Assembly (NCBI GenBank): GCA_037481715.1
Contig: JBBFLD010000006.1
Location: forward strand, 195,687 to 259,686
Origin: Rosettibacter sp037481715
Lineage (GTDB): Bacteria > Bacteroidota > Ignavibacteria > Ignavibacteriales > Melioribacteraceae
Direction: 5' to 3'
Length of the DNA: 64,000 bases
In this document: piece after piece, positions 28,346 to 37,326 of the stretch
Layout of the letters: each line of letters begins with the position of its first letter
How positions within the stretch are numbered: position 1 is the stretch's first letter
Made by a program: the position numbers and the translations under genes
The notes under the pieces: generated by a model
Told to the model about the DNA's origin: nothing
The model's input: only the letters and a program-made list of their open reading frames with translations
The model's database searches: none

Positions 28346-29260
28346 TTGGCACATAATCATTCACATATTAATGGAGATATATTTTCTTCAACTAAAGGAA
28401 GATTAATCTTTACAATTTTTCTAAATTTTTTAATAACAGTTGGAGAAATTATCGGCGGTATAATTTCCGGAAGCCTTTCTTTGATTTCTGATGCAATGCA
28501 TAATTTTTCCGACAGCATTTCAATTATTATCAGCTATATTGCACTCAAGTTGAGATTAAGAAGCAATTCATTGAAGCACACATTTGGACTTAAACGAGCA
28601 GAAATATTAGCAGCTGTAATTAATTCTGCAGCACTAATAATAATTTGTATTTACCTTTTTTATGAAGCAATTGGCAGATTCAAAAATCCTGAAGTTATTG
28701 ATGCAAAAATAATGAGCATTGTTGCTGTTGTTGGTTTGCTTGCAAATTTATTTGCTGTCCTTTTGTTGAGAAGGGATTCAAAAAAAAGCATGAATATTCG
28801 TTCTTCTTATCTCCATTTAATTGGAGATACAATTTCTTCTGTTGGAGTAATTCTGGGCAGCATTGCAATATACTTATGGAAAATTTACTGGATTGACCCT
28901 TTACTGACAATTTTAATTGGATTGTACATACTTAAAGAAAGTTTTTCGATACTTCAGGAAGCCATTCATATTTTAATGGAAGGAGCACCGTTAAATATTT
29001 CAATCGAAGAAATTCAATATGAAGTAGAGAAGTTTAATGAAGTAGAAGATATTCATCACATACATATGTGGATGGTTGGAGAAAATGATGTTCATCTGGA
29101 AGCTCATGTAAATGTAAAGGATATGAAAATTAGTGAGTGCGATTTATTAAGGAAAAAAATTGAAATGAACTTACAATCAAAATTTGGTATTCGTCACATC
29201 ACTCTGCAATTCGAATGTAATCAATGTCCTGAATCCGGTTTGATAGAACAACATTTATAA
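28346..29260 (+). CDS. Cation diffusion facilitator (zinc efflux, CzcD-like)
   Basis: A 304-residue CDF transporter starting at a TTG (28346). The His-rich N-terminus MAHNHSHING is typical of CDF proteins and supports this unusual start. Six hydrophobic helices are visible. The transport-site motifs are SDAMHNFSDSISIII (helix 2) and HLIGDTISSVGVILG (helix 5), both HxxxD, which indicates zinc. The cytoplasmic C-terminal domain has HHIHMWMVGENDVHLEAH, with metal-binding His. It exports Zn(II) or a similar divalent ion in exchange for protons. The SufE gene is convergent with it, 2 nt away. Confidence 0.92.
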   Translation: MAHNHSHINGDIFSSTKGRLIFTIFLNFLITVGEIIGGIISGSLSLISDAMHNFSDSISIIISYIALKLRLRSNSLKHTFGLKRAEILAAVINSAALIIICIYLFYEAIGRFKNPEVIDAKIMSIVAVVGLLANLFAVLLLRRDSKKSMNIRSSYLHLIGDTISSVGVILGSIAIYLWKIYWIDPLLTILIGLYILKESFSILQEAIHILMEGAPLNISIEEIQYEVEKFNEVEDIHHIHMWMVGENDVHLEAHVNVKDMKISECDLLRKKIEMNLQSKFGIRHITLQFECNQCPESGLIEQHL

Positions 29261-29262
29261 TG

Positions 29263-29694
29263 TTAATTCTTTTTTTCTTTTATTGCTTTGAATGCAAGAG
29301 CATACATCTGTATTTGTTTCATCATTGCTGCTAAACCATTTTTTCTTGTTGGCGAAAGATGTTTATCAATTCCAATTTTTGTTAAGAAATCGGGAGGATT
29401 AGATAAAATTTCATCGGGTGAATGGCCCGAATAAACTTCTATCAAAATTGCAATCAGTCCTTTTACAATAGCAGCATCGCTGTCGGCTTCAAAAAATATT
29501 TTTCCATCTTCAAGTTTTGCGTGTATCCAAACTTGAGATTGACAGCCATCTAATTTGTATTTATCTGTTTTATATTCTTCGCTGATAGGCTTCATCCTTC
29601 TGCCGAGTTCGATAACATATTTATATCTATCTTCCCACTCAGTAAATTGTTCAAATTCTTTTATCAGTTTTTCCTGCTTTTCTTGTATTGTCAT
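29263..29694 (-). CDS. sufE: SufE cysteine desulfuration protein
   Basis: A 143-residue SufE. The persulfide-accepting Cys is in KLDGCQSQVW, and the surrounding FEADSDAAIVKGLIAILIEVYSG and PTRKNGLAAMMKQI are family signatures. SufE takes sulfur from the cysteine desulfurase SufS and passes it to the scaffold for Fe-S cluster assembly. No sufS or sufBCD is in the window, so this is an orphan copy. Its product serves Fe-S enzymes such as those encoded elsewhere in the window (IspH, ferredoxins). Confidence 0.94.
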   Translation of the reverse strand: MTIQEKQEKLIKEFEQFTEWEDRYKYVIELGRRMKPISEEYKTDKYKLDGCQSQVWIHAKLEDGKIFFEADSDAAIVKGLIAILIEVYSGHSPDEILSNPPDFLTKIGIDKHLSPTRKNGLAAMMKQIQMYALAFKAIKEKKN

Positions 29695-29814
29695 TTTAAT
29701 CCAAAAATTATTTTCATCTCTTAAGTAAATTTTAACAAAGTAATGTAATTATTCAAATTTCTTTAAAAGAATATTCTTAAATTGCCGTAAGAATCTAAAT
29801 ATAAGAGAATTAAA

Positions 29815-30528
29815 ATGAATAAATATAATTTTATACTTGCAATGCTTGCATTTTTTACTATACGAATTTCTGCTCAATCAGATACATCTGAAAGCAAGCC
29901 AACTTTATTTCAGATTTCCATAATTGATTCTTTGTATGAAGGCAAATATGATGGTAAATATAAATTAAGCAACCTGCTTGAAATTGGCGATTTCGGACTT
30001 GGAACTTTTGATAAATTAAATGGAGAGATGATTATACTTAATAGTTCAATTTATCAGTTCAAAGATGATGGTTTAGTTTATCAATCAAACGCAGATGATA
30101 CAACACCTTTTGCATGCATCGTAAAATTTAACAGCAATGAATCTTATGAAATATTTAATATGAAAGATGATGAATTAAAAAAATTAATTGACAGTTTGAT
30201 TACAAATAAGAATTTGTTCTATGCATTAAAGCTACAGGGCGAATTTTCTTATATTAGAACCAGAACAATAGCTCTCCAAAAGAAGCCTTACAAACAATTA
30301 AATGAAGTATTAAAAAATCAAATTGTTTTTGAAAGAACAAATTTATCAGGAACTCTGATTGGATTTTACTGTCCATCATTTGTAGATAAGATTAACGTTT
30401 CAGGTTATCATTTTCATTTTATTAATGACGAACTTAACTTTGGTGGTCATGTACTTAATTTCAGAATTGATAACGGCAAATTAGAAATTCAAAAAATTAA
30501 TCAGCTAAAAATCATTTTACCTGATTAA
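29815..30528 (+). CDS. budA: Alpha-acetolactate decarboxylase, exported
   Basis: A 237-residue protein with an N-terminal signal peptide (FILAMLAFFTIRISAQ). The rest follows acetolactate decarboxylase: LLEIGDFGLGTFDKLNGEMI, FACIVKFN, YIRTRTIALQKKPYKQL, GTLIGFYCPSFV, and the zinc site GYHFHFIN with a further His in FGGHVLNF. The enzyme turns acetolactate into acetoin. No acetolactate synthase is nearby. Secreted forms are known in other bacteria, so the signal peptide is not unprecedented, but the physiological role outside the cytoplasm is unclear. Alternatively it moves acid-generating by-products into neutral acetoin. Confidence 0.9.
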   Translation: MNKYNFILAMLAFFTIRISAQSDTSESKPTLFQISIIDSLYEGKYDGKYKLSNLLEIGDFGLGTFDKLNGEMIILNSSIYQFKDDGLVYQSNADDTTPFACIVKFNSNESYEIFNMKDDELKKLIDSLITNKNLFYALKLQGEFSYIRTRTIALQKKPYKQLNEVLKNQIVFERTNLSGTLIGFYCPSFVDKINVSGYHFHFINDELNFGGHVLNFRIDNGKLEIQKINQLKIILPD

Positions 30529-30530
30529 TG

Positions 30531-31400
30531 TTATTGAAATATTATAGTTTTTTTTCCATACTTTAGTACTCTGTTGTTAATGTGCAAATTAAGAGCACGG
30601 GCAAGCACAAGACGCTCCAAATCTTTTCCTTTACGAATTAAATCTTTCAACGAATCTTTATGAGTAATTCGAATTACATCCTGTTCGATAATTGGTCCCT
30701 CATCTAATTCTTCTGTTACATAGTGACTTGTTGCACCAATTAATTTTACTCCGCGTTCATAAGCTTTTTTATACGGATTTGCACCCATAAATGCCGGCAA
30801 AAATGAATGATGAATATTTATGATATTATTTGGATATTTTTCAATAAATAACGGAGAAAGAATTTGCATATATCTTGCAAGAACGATAGTATCAATTTTG
30901 TAAGAATCAAGTAGCTCTAATTCTTTTAATTCCTGTTCGTGTTTATTTTCTTTAGTAATTGGAAAATAATAAAAAGGAATGTCATAACTTTTTGCAACTC
31001 CTTCAAGTGTCGTATGATTTGAAATTATTAGTAGAATCTCGGCATCAAGTTCTTTGTTTTTATAACGCCACAAAATTTCCTGCAAGCAATGGTCATACTT
31101 CGAAACGAATATCGCAATTTTATGTTTGTTGTAACTGTATTTAATTTCCCATTTTGCATTTATTTCCTCTGCAAGAATTTGAAATTCTTTTTCAAATTGT
31201 TCGTTTGGAACATTTAGTTCGCTTAAATCCCATTCGACTCTGATGAAAAACATTTTTTCTTCCGGGTCAACATGTTCATCAAGGTCAACAATATTGCCGC
31301 CTCTTTGAAATATAAATTGTGATATTCGAGCTACAAGCCCTTTCTGGTCGTTGCATGATAAAATTAATGTTGCAGTATTGTTTTCCAATTTTTGCTCCAT
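30531..31400 (-). CDS. purU: Formyltetrahydrofolate deformylase
   Basis: A 289-residue protein with an N-terminal ACT domain (about 1-85; ATLILSCNDQKGLVARISQF) and a C-terminal formyltransferase-fold hydrolase domain. The catalytic elements are NIINIHHSFLPAF (Asn and His) and TEELDEGPIIEQD (Asp). It releases formate from 10-formyl-THF and so balances one-carbon units and purine synthesis. The ACT domain commonly binds methionine or glycine in this family. It ends 2 nt after the budA stop (convergent) and lies 6 nt downstream of the HIT-like gene. Confidence 0.95.
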   Translation of the reverse strand: MEQKLENNTATLILSCNDQKGLVARISQFIFQRGGNIVDLDEHVDPEEKMFFIRVEWDLSELNVPNEQFEKEFQILAEEINAKWEIKYSYNKHKIAIFVSKYDHCLQEILWRYKNKELDAEILLIISNHTTLEGVAKSYDIPFYYFPITKENKHEQELKELELLDSYKIDTIVLARYMQILSPLFIEKYPNNIINIHHSFLPAFMGANPYKKAYERGVKLIGATSHYVTEELDEGPIIEQDVIRITHKDSLKDLIRKGKDLERLVLARALNLHINNRVLKYGKKTIIFQ

Positions 31401-31406
31401 TATTAA

Positions 31407-32408
31407 TTAACTTTTATAGACATCCATTAATTTTTTCTTCAAGTATTCAAAATATTCTTTTGTATAAGTTACCTGTTTGTAAACATCAATTATATCTTCA
31501 TTTTTAATTTTATTAAAATCTTCTTCTCTTACTGTAATTAACACGCCTCCCAAATCAACTGCAGCTGGACTTATCAATAACTTCTCATTTCCTTCAAGAA
31601 AATATTGTTGGGGTCTGTGATTTAATCTTGGGAATATAATTAATTTCAGTTTTTCTTCACTGTAAAAAGAAATTAAGTTAAACATTGGTTCTTCTTTTGG
31701 AATAGAAATTTTCTTAATCGCATTATAAAATATTTTAAATGCATAAAGCAATTCACCTTTATGCTTTGATTCAAACGAAATAAATCTTCGCAGAAAATTT
31801 TCAAAGAAAAATATTTTTATTCTTTCACTTTCGAGGTAATTAGAATTTCTTTTCATCAATTCATAATCTTGTTCTAAAGGCAGAATATTTTTTTCAATTG
31901 CTTGAAAATGCATATGGTCTGGAGCCGATGCACCGCACTTTGGTCCATTATAAATAATTGTAAAATCTTTACTCAAATCTTCTGTTAAATCGAGCAGGTC
32001 ATGAAAGTGGCTGATAATTGTTTGAGGTGTATGCTTTTTCTTTGTTATAGTTAAATGTTTATTAAAAATTGGATATGGATTAATCAGAATTATAAAATGT
32101 TTGTTATAAACAATTCCATTTTGTTCTTCAGGCAAGTTTTCAATGCACAAAAAGCATTTCCTTTTTTGAATTGTCTCGGGACTTACATCTGCCGCAGTAG
32201 ATTTTATTCTGGCAGGATTGTATTGAACTATGACTTTAAATTTTGTTGAGGCATCAAATTCAAATTCTCTAATTTTTATGTCCTTAAGATTTTCATAATT
32301 ATTTCTCAGCAATTCCCAATTTAACTTTTGTTCTTCAAACAAATTTAAAATTCGAGACGACCAAAATTCTTTTAATTGACTCTTTGGAATTTTCTCTTCA
32401 ATTATCAT
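31407..32408 (-). CDS. DUF4922/HIT-superfamily phosphorylase-like protein
   Basis: A 333-residue protein. Around 70-180 it has RKCFLCIENLPEEQNG, INPYPIFNKHLTI and then GASAPDHMHFQAI. The zinc-type FLC segment and the H-x-H motif after PD resemble the HIT/GalT superfamily (galactose-1-phosphate uridylyltransferase, Ap4A phosphorylase, GDP-galactose phosphorylase), which transfer nucleotides with a catalytic His. I recall this family as DUF4922. Substrate unknown. Its start overlaps the end of the glycosyltransferase gene by 11 nt, so a sugar-nucleotide role is plausible (inference). Confidence 0.7.
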   Translation of the reverse strand: MIIEEKIPKSQLKEFWSSRILNLFEEQKLNWELLRNNYENLKDIKIREFEFDASTKFKVIVQYNPARIKSTAADVSPETIQKRKCFLCIENLPEEQNGIVYNKHFIILINPYPIFNKHLTITKKKHTPQTIISHFHDLLDLTEDLSKDFTIIYNGPKCGASAPDHMHFQAIEKNILPLEQDYELMKRNSNYLESERIKIFFFENFLRRFISFESKHKGELLYAFKIFYNAIKKISIPKEEPMFNLISFYSEEKLKLIIFPRLNHRPQQYFLEGNEKLLISPAAVDLGGVLITVREEDFNKIKNEDIIDVYKQVTYTKEYFEYLKKKLMDVYKS

Positions 32409-33888
32409 TGTTTCTGTTTATTCTTATTAAAATTTCTTTCGAACGCAATGAATCTTTATAAAAATTATTTTCGTTGATTTTTTGAATGCTTAACGAAGAA
32501 TCAGTATTTCCTTCCCACCTTCTGCAAATGTAAATTGGCTCATAAATTCTTGATATTTTATAATCACGAGAAATTGTGATGCCAAGATAATAATCTTCTC
32601 CATAGCTTACATTTGGAATTTCAATATTTCTTAAGATAGGTGTAAAAAATGCTCTTGGTGCTCCAAGACCATTTATTCTCAATGCATTGTTTGGACCGTT
32701 TTCATCTGTCCATTCTCTATGGTCAATAATTCCAGGAGGAATTTCATTAAGATTAAAATCAGTTAACAAATATGTACCGATTACCATTGCGGAATTTTCT
32801 TCATAAAATTTATTTATAATTTTTTGCAAAGTAGTTTCATCTTTGTATAAATCATCGCTGTCAAGCTGAACGGAAAATTTTCCACACTTAGGATAATGAA
32901 CAGCCAAATTCCAGCAGCCTCCTATCAGCAAATCTTTTCTATCAGGAATTATGTGAACAAGATTTTCATGTTTTGAAGAAAGTTCTTTTAAAATTTCCGT
33001 TGTGCCGTCAGTAGATAAATTATCAACAACAATAACATTGAATTTAAAATCTGTTTTTTGAATTAGTGCAGATTCGATTGCTGTTGAAATAGTTTTAGCT
33101 CTGTTTTTTACAGGAATAATAACCGAAGCTTCGTAATCAAATTTTTCAAGATTCAAATTGACTTCTTTGAATGGAGGATAAATGAATGCCCCAATTGATT
33201 TAAGATGCTCTGTTGCAGCTTTTTCCATTTCAATTTGAACTGAGCGATTCTTTGGGTCAACATAATTGAATTGTTTTTCATGACTTGATGAAATTGAATT
33301 TTTTTCTATCGAATACAAAAATTCTTTAATATGGTGAACATTAGTTAAAAAATAATTTGATGAATTAATTTTTTCTTCTACCGTTATCTTTAATCGCAAA
33401 TCATAAAAGCCTGCATAGTTATAATTTTCTTTTGCTTTTTGAAGAGCATTTTTGAACGAGGAAGAATTAATTAACATCAAATAACCAAAATCAAAATCAT
33501 CGCGAATGCTGCCAATTTGATAATCAATTAACGGGTGCTCTGATTTTTTGTTGTTTTCAATTTCATAAAAATCCGAATAGACAATTTTAGAATTTGATTT
33601 TAGAGCAGCAGTTAAAAATTTTTCAATTGTATTTTTCTCTAAAAAAATTTTTTGTTCATTAAATAAAAAAAGAATATAATCCGTATTCACCCTCTCGCTT
33701 AATGATTTTAGGACAGATGTATGAAATAAACTTTCTCCGAAAATTATTTTAACATCAAGAAATGAATCATCAATTCCTTCCCCGCTAATTAAAAAAATAT
33801 CTTCGATTAAATCTGAATTCTTTAATTGAGATATAAGATTTGTTGTAGTTTCATTAAATGATGAAATTATAGCTGTTATTTTTTTCAT
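32398..33888 (-). CDS. Glycosyltransferase family 2 protein with an extra N-terminal domain
   Basis: A 496-residue protein. Residues from about 252 form a GT2 catalytic domain: YEASVIIPVKNRAKTISTAI, VIVVDNLSTDGTTEIL, and the metal-binding QLDSDDLYKD. The first ~240 residues (KITAIISSFNETTTNLISQL, TDYILFLFNEQKIFL) look like a second, degenerate GT-A fold without a DxD motif. Thus it may be a tandem GT-like protein with one active site. No signal peptide or membrane span. Coupled to the HIT-like gene downstream (overlap 11 nt). The acceptor cannot be inferred. Confidence 0.8.
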   Translation of the reverse strand: MKKITAIISSFNETTTNLISQLKNSDLIEDIFLISGEGIDDSFLDVKIIFGESLFHTSVLKSLSERVNTDYILFLFNEQKIFLEKNTIEKFLTAALKSNSKIVYSDFYEIENNKKSEHPLIDYQIGSIRDDFDFGYLMLINSSSFKNALQKAKENYNYAGFYDLRLKITVEEKINSSNYFLTNVHHIKEFLYSIEKNSISSSHEKQFNYVDPKNRSVQIEMEKAATEHLKSIGAFIYPPFKEVNLNLEKFDYEASVIIPVKNRAKTISTAIESALIQKTDFKFNVIVVDNLSTDGTTEILKELSSKHENLVHIIPDRKDLLIGGCWNLAVHYPKCGKFSVQLDSDDLYKDETTLQKIINKFYEENSAMVIGTYLLTDFNLNEIPPGIIDHREWTDENGPNNALRINGLGAPRAFFTPILRNIEIPNVSYGEDYYLGITISRDYKISRIYEPIYICRRWEGNTDSSLSIQKINENNFYKDSLRSKEILIRINRNNDN

Positions 33889-34078
33889 TGAATGCTCATC
33901 AAAATTGAATCAAAAATTATAAAAAACGATTGTCACTTTAAATTATTGCTCAAAGATGAAATAGCAAACCAGAATTAATTCGTTCAACCTCTGAATAAGA
34001 TTAATTTAAGTGACCTTTATTTAAATTTGTTGTATGCTTTTATAAGAATTGCTGTATGTCTATATTTGTGCCGCAAAA

Positions 34079-34420
34079 ATGAGTAAGAAAATAATAACAT
34101 ACAGTATTATAGGTTCTTTCCTGATTTTTACAGGAATTCAAACAGAAATAAGTTCATTAAATAAAGAGAACCATTCATTAATGATTGAAAAGTTTCACTC
34201 CGTTACTCACATCAACTTAACGGATGACAAAACAAGTTTCAAATCTCTTACTGATTATTATCAAAACAACGAAACCTTCTTTTTAATCAATATATTCAAA
34301 CTTACAAACACAATTAATCTTTTAGAGCAAATCTATCGGGATTCTAATCCTCTGAGATTTACTCTTAAAAAGAATTCAAACCAAACCCTAAGGGGTTTCA
34401 ATTCAACTCTGAAAATATAG
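34079..34420 (+). CDS. Hypothetical small exported or membrane-anchored protein
   Basis: A 113-residue ORF that starts with ATG at 34079 (MSKKIITYSIIGSFLIFTGIQ); the frame reaches back to a TTG at 34049. It has a single hydrophobic N-terminal segment that could be an anchor or signal peptide. The rest is polar and unlike any family I know. It sits 70 nt upstream of the rlpA gene in the same direction. It may not be a real gene: codon use is ordinary but nothing else supports it. Confidence 0.4.
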   Translation: MSKKIITYSIIGSFLIFTGIQTEISSLNKENHSLMIEKFHSVTHINLTDDKTSFKSLTDYYQNNETFFLINIFKLTNTINLLEQIYRDSNPLRFTLKKNSNQTLRGFNSTLKI

Positions 34421-34490
34421 AAAGTTAAAAATTCCGCCTGATTTTTCTCTTTACTCTTGAAGGTATGTTAAACAAAAAGCGAGGTATTTA

Positions 34491-34970
34491 TTGCGAGCAA
34501 TTAAAATAATATTAGTTATATTAATAATAGCAGTAACAGTGGGTGTATTTAACTTTGATGAATCAACAGCAAGGGAAACAAGCATTTTAGATAAAGTAAG
34601 AATAAGCAAAGATTCAACTCCAGAAGTTGTGCCAGTAAATCTCAATAATCTTGGAATAATGAAAGCATCATGGTATGGTCCAGGATTTCATGGCAAGATG
34701 ACAGCAAATGGAGAGATTTATAATCAAATGGCTCTTACAGCTGCTCATAAAGAACTGCCGTTTGGCACATATCTAAGAATAACAAATTTGCGAAACGGCA
34801 AAAGTGTAATTGTAAGAATTAATGACAGAGGTCCTTATATTGAAGGAAGAGATTTAGATTTATCAAAAGGAACTGCGATTGCACTTGGAATGATGAAAAG
34901 CGGTGTAATAAAAGTGAAAGTCGAAGAAATTATTGTTGATGATATTAATCCAGTAACTGTGTTAAATTAG
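34491..34970 (+). CDS. rlpA: RlpA-like double-psi beta-barrel protein
   Basis: A 159-residue exported protein starting at a TTG (34491), with GAGG just upstream. The signal or anchor is IKIILVILIIAVTVGVF. The RlpA domain is complete: MKASWYGPGFHGKMTANGEIYNQ, LTAAHKELPFGTYLRITNL, VIVRINDRGPYIEGRDLDLS and AIALGM. In other bacteria RlpA is a septal lytic transglycosylase that cuts glycan strands lacking stem peptides. The SPOR domain found in many RlpA proteins is absent here. A strong terminator follows at 35009-35047. Confidence 0.9.
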   Translation: MRAIKIILVILIIAVTVGVFNFDESTARETSILDKVRISKDSTPEVVPVNLNNLGIMKASWYGPGFHGKMTANGEIYNQMALTAAHKELPFGTYLRITNLRNGKSVIVRINDRGPYIEGRDLDLSKGTAIALGMMKSGVIKVKVEEIIVDDINPVTVLN

Positions 34971-35008
34971 TTTTAAGGGATATTAAAAGTAAAATTAAAT
35001 GATTAATG

Positions 35009-35047
35009 CAGGGAACTAAAAAATCATTCAATGTTCCCTGTTTTTTT
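35009..35047 (+). terminator. Rho-independent terminator after rlpA
   Basis: CAGGGAAC (35009-35016) pairs perfectly with GTTCCCTG (35033-35040) across a 16-nt loop, followed directly by seven T. This ends the rlpA transcript 39 nt after its stop codon. Confidence 0.88.
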
Positions 35048-35158
35048 ATTCTGTGTAAATCTGTGATAAAATATAATCGATTTTAGATGATATGGTTTAC
35101 TCCGTCTATTAAGTATAAAGAATATCATTTTTTGATGTAAAGTATCGAAGCAGGAAAT

Positions 35159-36589
35159 TTATGAGGCAGGTAATTCAATAATAAATTCAATCGAATCCGG
35201 AAATTTTTCTACTTGAATTGTTCCATTATGCAGATTCACAATTGATTTTACAACCGATAAACCAAGTCCAACTCCTCCAGTACTTCTTGTTCGAGAAGTA
35301 TCAATTCTGTAAAAACGGTCAAATATTTTTTCTATATCTTTTTGAGAAATTTCTTCGCACCAATTTTTCACTGAAATCATAAATTTATTATCATAAATTT
35401 TTTTTGAAGTAATAATTATTGGGAAATTGTCTGTGCCATATTTAATCGCATTATCAATTAGATTGGTAACTGCCTGTTTAATTAAGTCGTAATCAAAATT
35501 AGCAGAGAAATTTTCCTCAATGATTAATTTTATCTCTGTGTTTTTATCATCTGCAAGAACATTTGCATTTTTAATGATGCCTTGCAAGAATTCCTTTAGA
35601 TTAACTTCTCTTTTGTGAATCTTAACTAAATTATTTTCACTCTTGGAAATAAAAAATAGATTATCAACAATTTTTATTAATCTTAATGTTTCTTCATAAT
35701 TGCTTTTTAAGATTTCAATATATTCAGTGGGAGATTTTTCTGACTTTAAAGCAATTTCGATTTCACCTCTTAAAATTGTAAGAGGAGTTTTCAGTTCATG
35801 TGCGGCTGAAATTGAGAATTGATTCATGTATTCTACAGATGTTCGAATTCTCTGAATCATTTCATTCATTTTTTTGACAAGTCTACCAAATTCATCATTA
35901 TGTTCTTCCCCTGGAATTATTTCACTTAAATTATGAGCAGTTATTTCTTCTGTTTTTTTAATAATCTTATCTATTCTTGATAATGACCTTTGCGATATTA
36001 ATGCCCCTCCAATTAAAGATACCAAAAAGAATATTGGAGCAATTACAACATAAATATCAGTTAAGCTGTTAATTGTTTGCAAGATATGTTCCTTAGGATA
36101 AGCAACTATAACAGTATAATTTCCATCTTTAATTTGAGTTGCTCTTATTTCATTTTCAGATAATCGTTCGTCAACAAAGTCAAATGTTTGTTTATTCGAT
36201 TTAATGTTTGGGAATTCTAACTTTATTTTTGAAAGATTAGCTGATTGGTAAATAACTTTTTTCCCAGAAGAAATTTGGATGAATGTATTTCTTTCATTAA
36301 AAACAACAACATCATAAATTATATCCCAGATTAAATCTTCTTCGCTCGAGTAAATATCGCTCGGTTCAAAAGTTTCTAAATCAAAATGTTTTGATTTTAA
36401 TACGCGAAGAATCGCATTTGCCTGAGCTGAGAGCGACAGATCTAATCTTTTTAATGAATTATTGTAGAGATAATAATAAATTGTAAAACCAAGGATAATT
36501 TCCAGAATCAAGAACAGAAATGCATACCAGATGGTCATCTTAAATCGAGTGGATAATACATATGGTTTAATTTTACTGAACATTTTCAT
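35159..36589 (-). CDS. Sensor histidine kinase
   Basis: A 476-residue HAMP-containing kinase. Two membrane helices (about 17-40 and 178-200) bracket a ~140-residue periplasmic sensor. A HAMP segment follows (RSLSRIDKIIKKTEEI), then the H-box SISAAHELKTPLTILRGE with the phosphorylated His, the N-box NLIDNAIKYG, and G-boxes GGVGLGLSVVKSIV. It resembles heavy-metal or CusS/EnvZ-like sensors by layout, but the input signal is unknown. Its start overlaps the stop of the response-regulator gene by 4 nt. Confidence 0.95.
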   Translation of the reverse strand: MKMFSKIKPYVLSTRFKMTIWYAFLFLILEIILGFTIYYYLYNNSLKRLDLSLSAQANAILRVLKSKHFDLETFEPSDIYSSEEDLIWDIIYDVVVFNERNTFIQISSGKKVIYQSANLSKIKLEFPNIKSNKQTFDFVDERLSENEIRATQIKDGNYTVIVAYPKEHILQTINSLTDIYVVIAPIFFLVSLIGGALISQRSLSRIDKIIKKTEEITAHNLSEIIPGEEHNDEFGRLVKKMNEMIQRIRTSVEYMNQFSISAAHELKTPLTILRGEIEIALKSEKSPTEYIEILKSNYEETLRLIKIVDNLFFISKSENNLVKIHKREVNLKEFLQGIIKNANVLADDKNTEIKLIIEENFSANFDYDLIKQAVTNLIDNAIKYGTDNFPIIITSKKIYDNKFMISVKNWCEEISQKDIEKIFDRFYRIDTSRTRSTGGVGLGLSVVKSIVNLHNGTIQVEKFPDSIEFIIELPAS

Positions 36590-37257
36590 TCTTCTTTAAT
36601 TATGTAACCCACACCACGAATTGTGTGGATTAACTTTTTGTCAAATCCATAATCAATTTTATTACGAAGTTTATTTATATAAACATCAATAACATTTGTA
36701 TCGGTATCGAAATGGTAATCATAAACATGTTCAATTAATTTTGTGCGAGATACAATTTTATTTTTATTTCTTAATAGATATTCAAGAATGGAATATTCTT
36801 TTTGTGTTAAAATTATTTCTTTGTTGTTTCGATAAACTGTGTGAGTTATTAAATCTAACTTAAGATCTGCAGCAGTTAATATATTTGATTTTTGAATTTC
36901 AGTTCTTCTTAATAAAGCTCTTATTCTTGCAGTTAATTCTTCAAAAGCAAAAGGTTTGGTAAGATAATCATCAGCTCCTGCATCAAGTCCTTCAACTTTA
37001 TCATTTACAGAATCTTTTACGGTAAGCAACAAAATTGGTGTTATAATTTTTCTTTTTCTTAATTCTTTTGTTAATGTAATTCCGTCGATGAACGGAATCA
37101 TAATGTCTAAAATTATCAGGTCATATTCTTCGCTTGATGCAAGTACTAAGCCATCTTTCCCGTTATAAGCAACATCTACTGTAAAAAACTCTTCTTCCAA
37201 TCCCTTTTTGATGAAAGAAGCAACTTTTTTTTCGTCTTCTATAACTAAAATTCTCAT
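36586..37257 (-). CDS. OmpR/PhoB-family response regulator
   Basis: A 223-residue regulator starting at 37257 (MRILVIEDEKKVASF); the five extra residues of the longer frame are unlikely. The receiver domain has the acidic pocket (IEDE), the phospho-acceptor Asp in DLIILDIMIPF, the Thr in LLLTVKD and the Lys in TKPFAFEEL. The winged-helix output domain has LTQKEYSILEYLLRNKN and TNVIDVYINKLRNKID, VRGVGY-like HTIRGVGYIIKEE. It forms a pair with the overlapping kinase gene; targets are unknown. Confidence 0.95.
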   Translation of the reverse strand: MRILVIEDEKKVASFIKKGLEEEFFTVDVAYNGKDGLVLASSEEYDLIILDIMIPFIDGITLTKELRKRKIITPILLLTVKDSVNDKVEGLDAGADDYLTKPFAFEELTARIRALLRRTEIQKSNILTAADLKLDLITHTVYRNNKEIILTQKEYSILEYLLRNKNKIVSRTKLIEHVYDYHFDTDTNVIDVYINKLRNKIDYGFDKKLIHTIRGVGYIIKEE

Positions 37258-37270
37258 GTTATAAAAATAC

Positions 37271-37297
37271 AAAAAAGGAGAGGTATAAACTCTCCTT
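37271..37297 (-). terminator. Rho-independent terminator downstream of the Lys-rich protein gene
   Basis: On the minus strand AAGGAGAG pairs with CTCTCCTT (37275-37282 with 37290-37297) around a 7-nt loop, followed by T-rich sequence. It ends transcription of the gene at 37327-37602 and separates it from the response-regulator pair. Confidence 0.8.
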
Positions 37298-37326
37298 CTT
37301 AAAGTTTAATTCCAAATCAAAATGCA

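Noticed and set aside
34421..34490. c-di-AMP (ydaO-type) riboswitch upstream of rlpA
   Set aside because: The space is only 70 nt and lacks the conserved core; nothing resembling the fold was seen.
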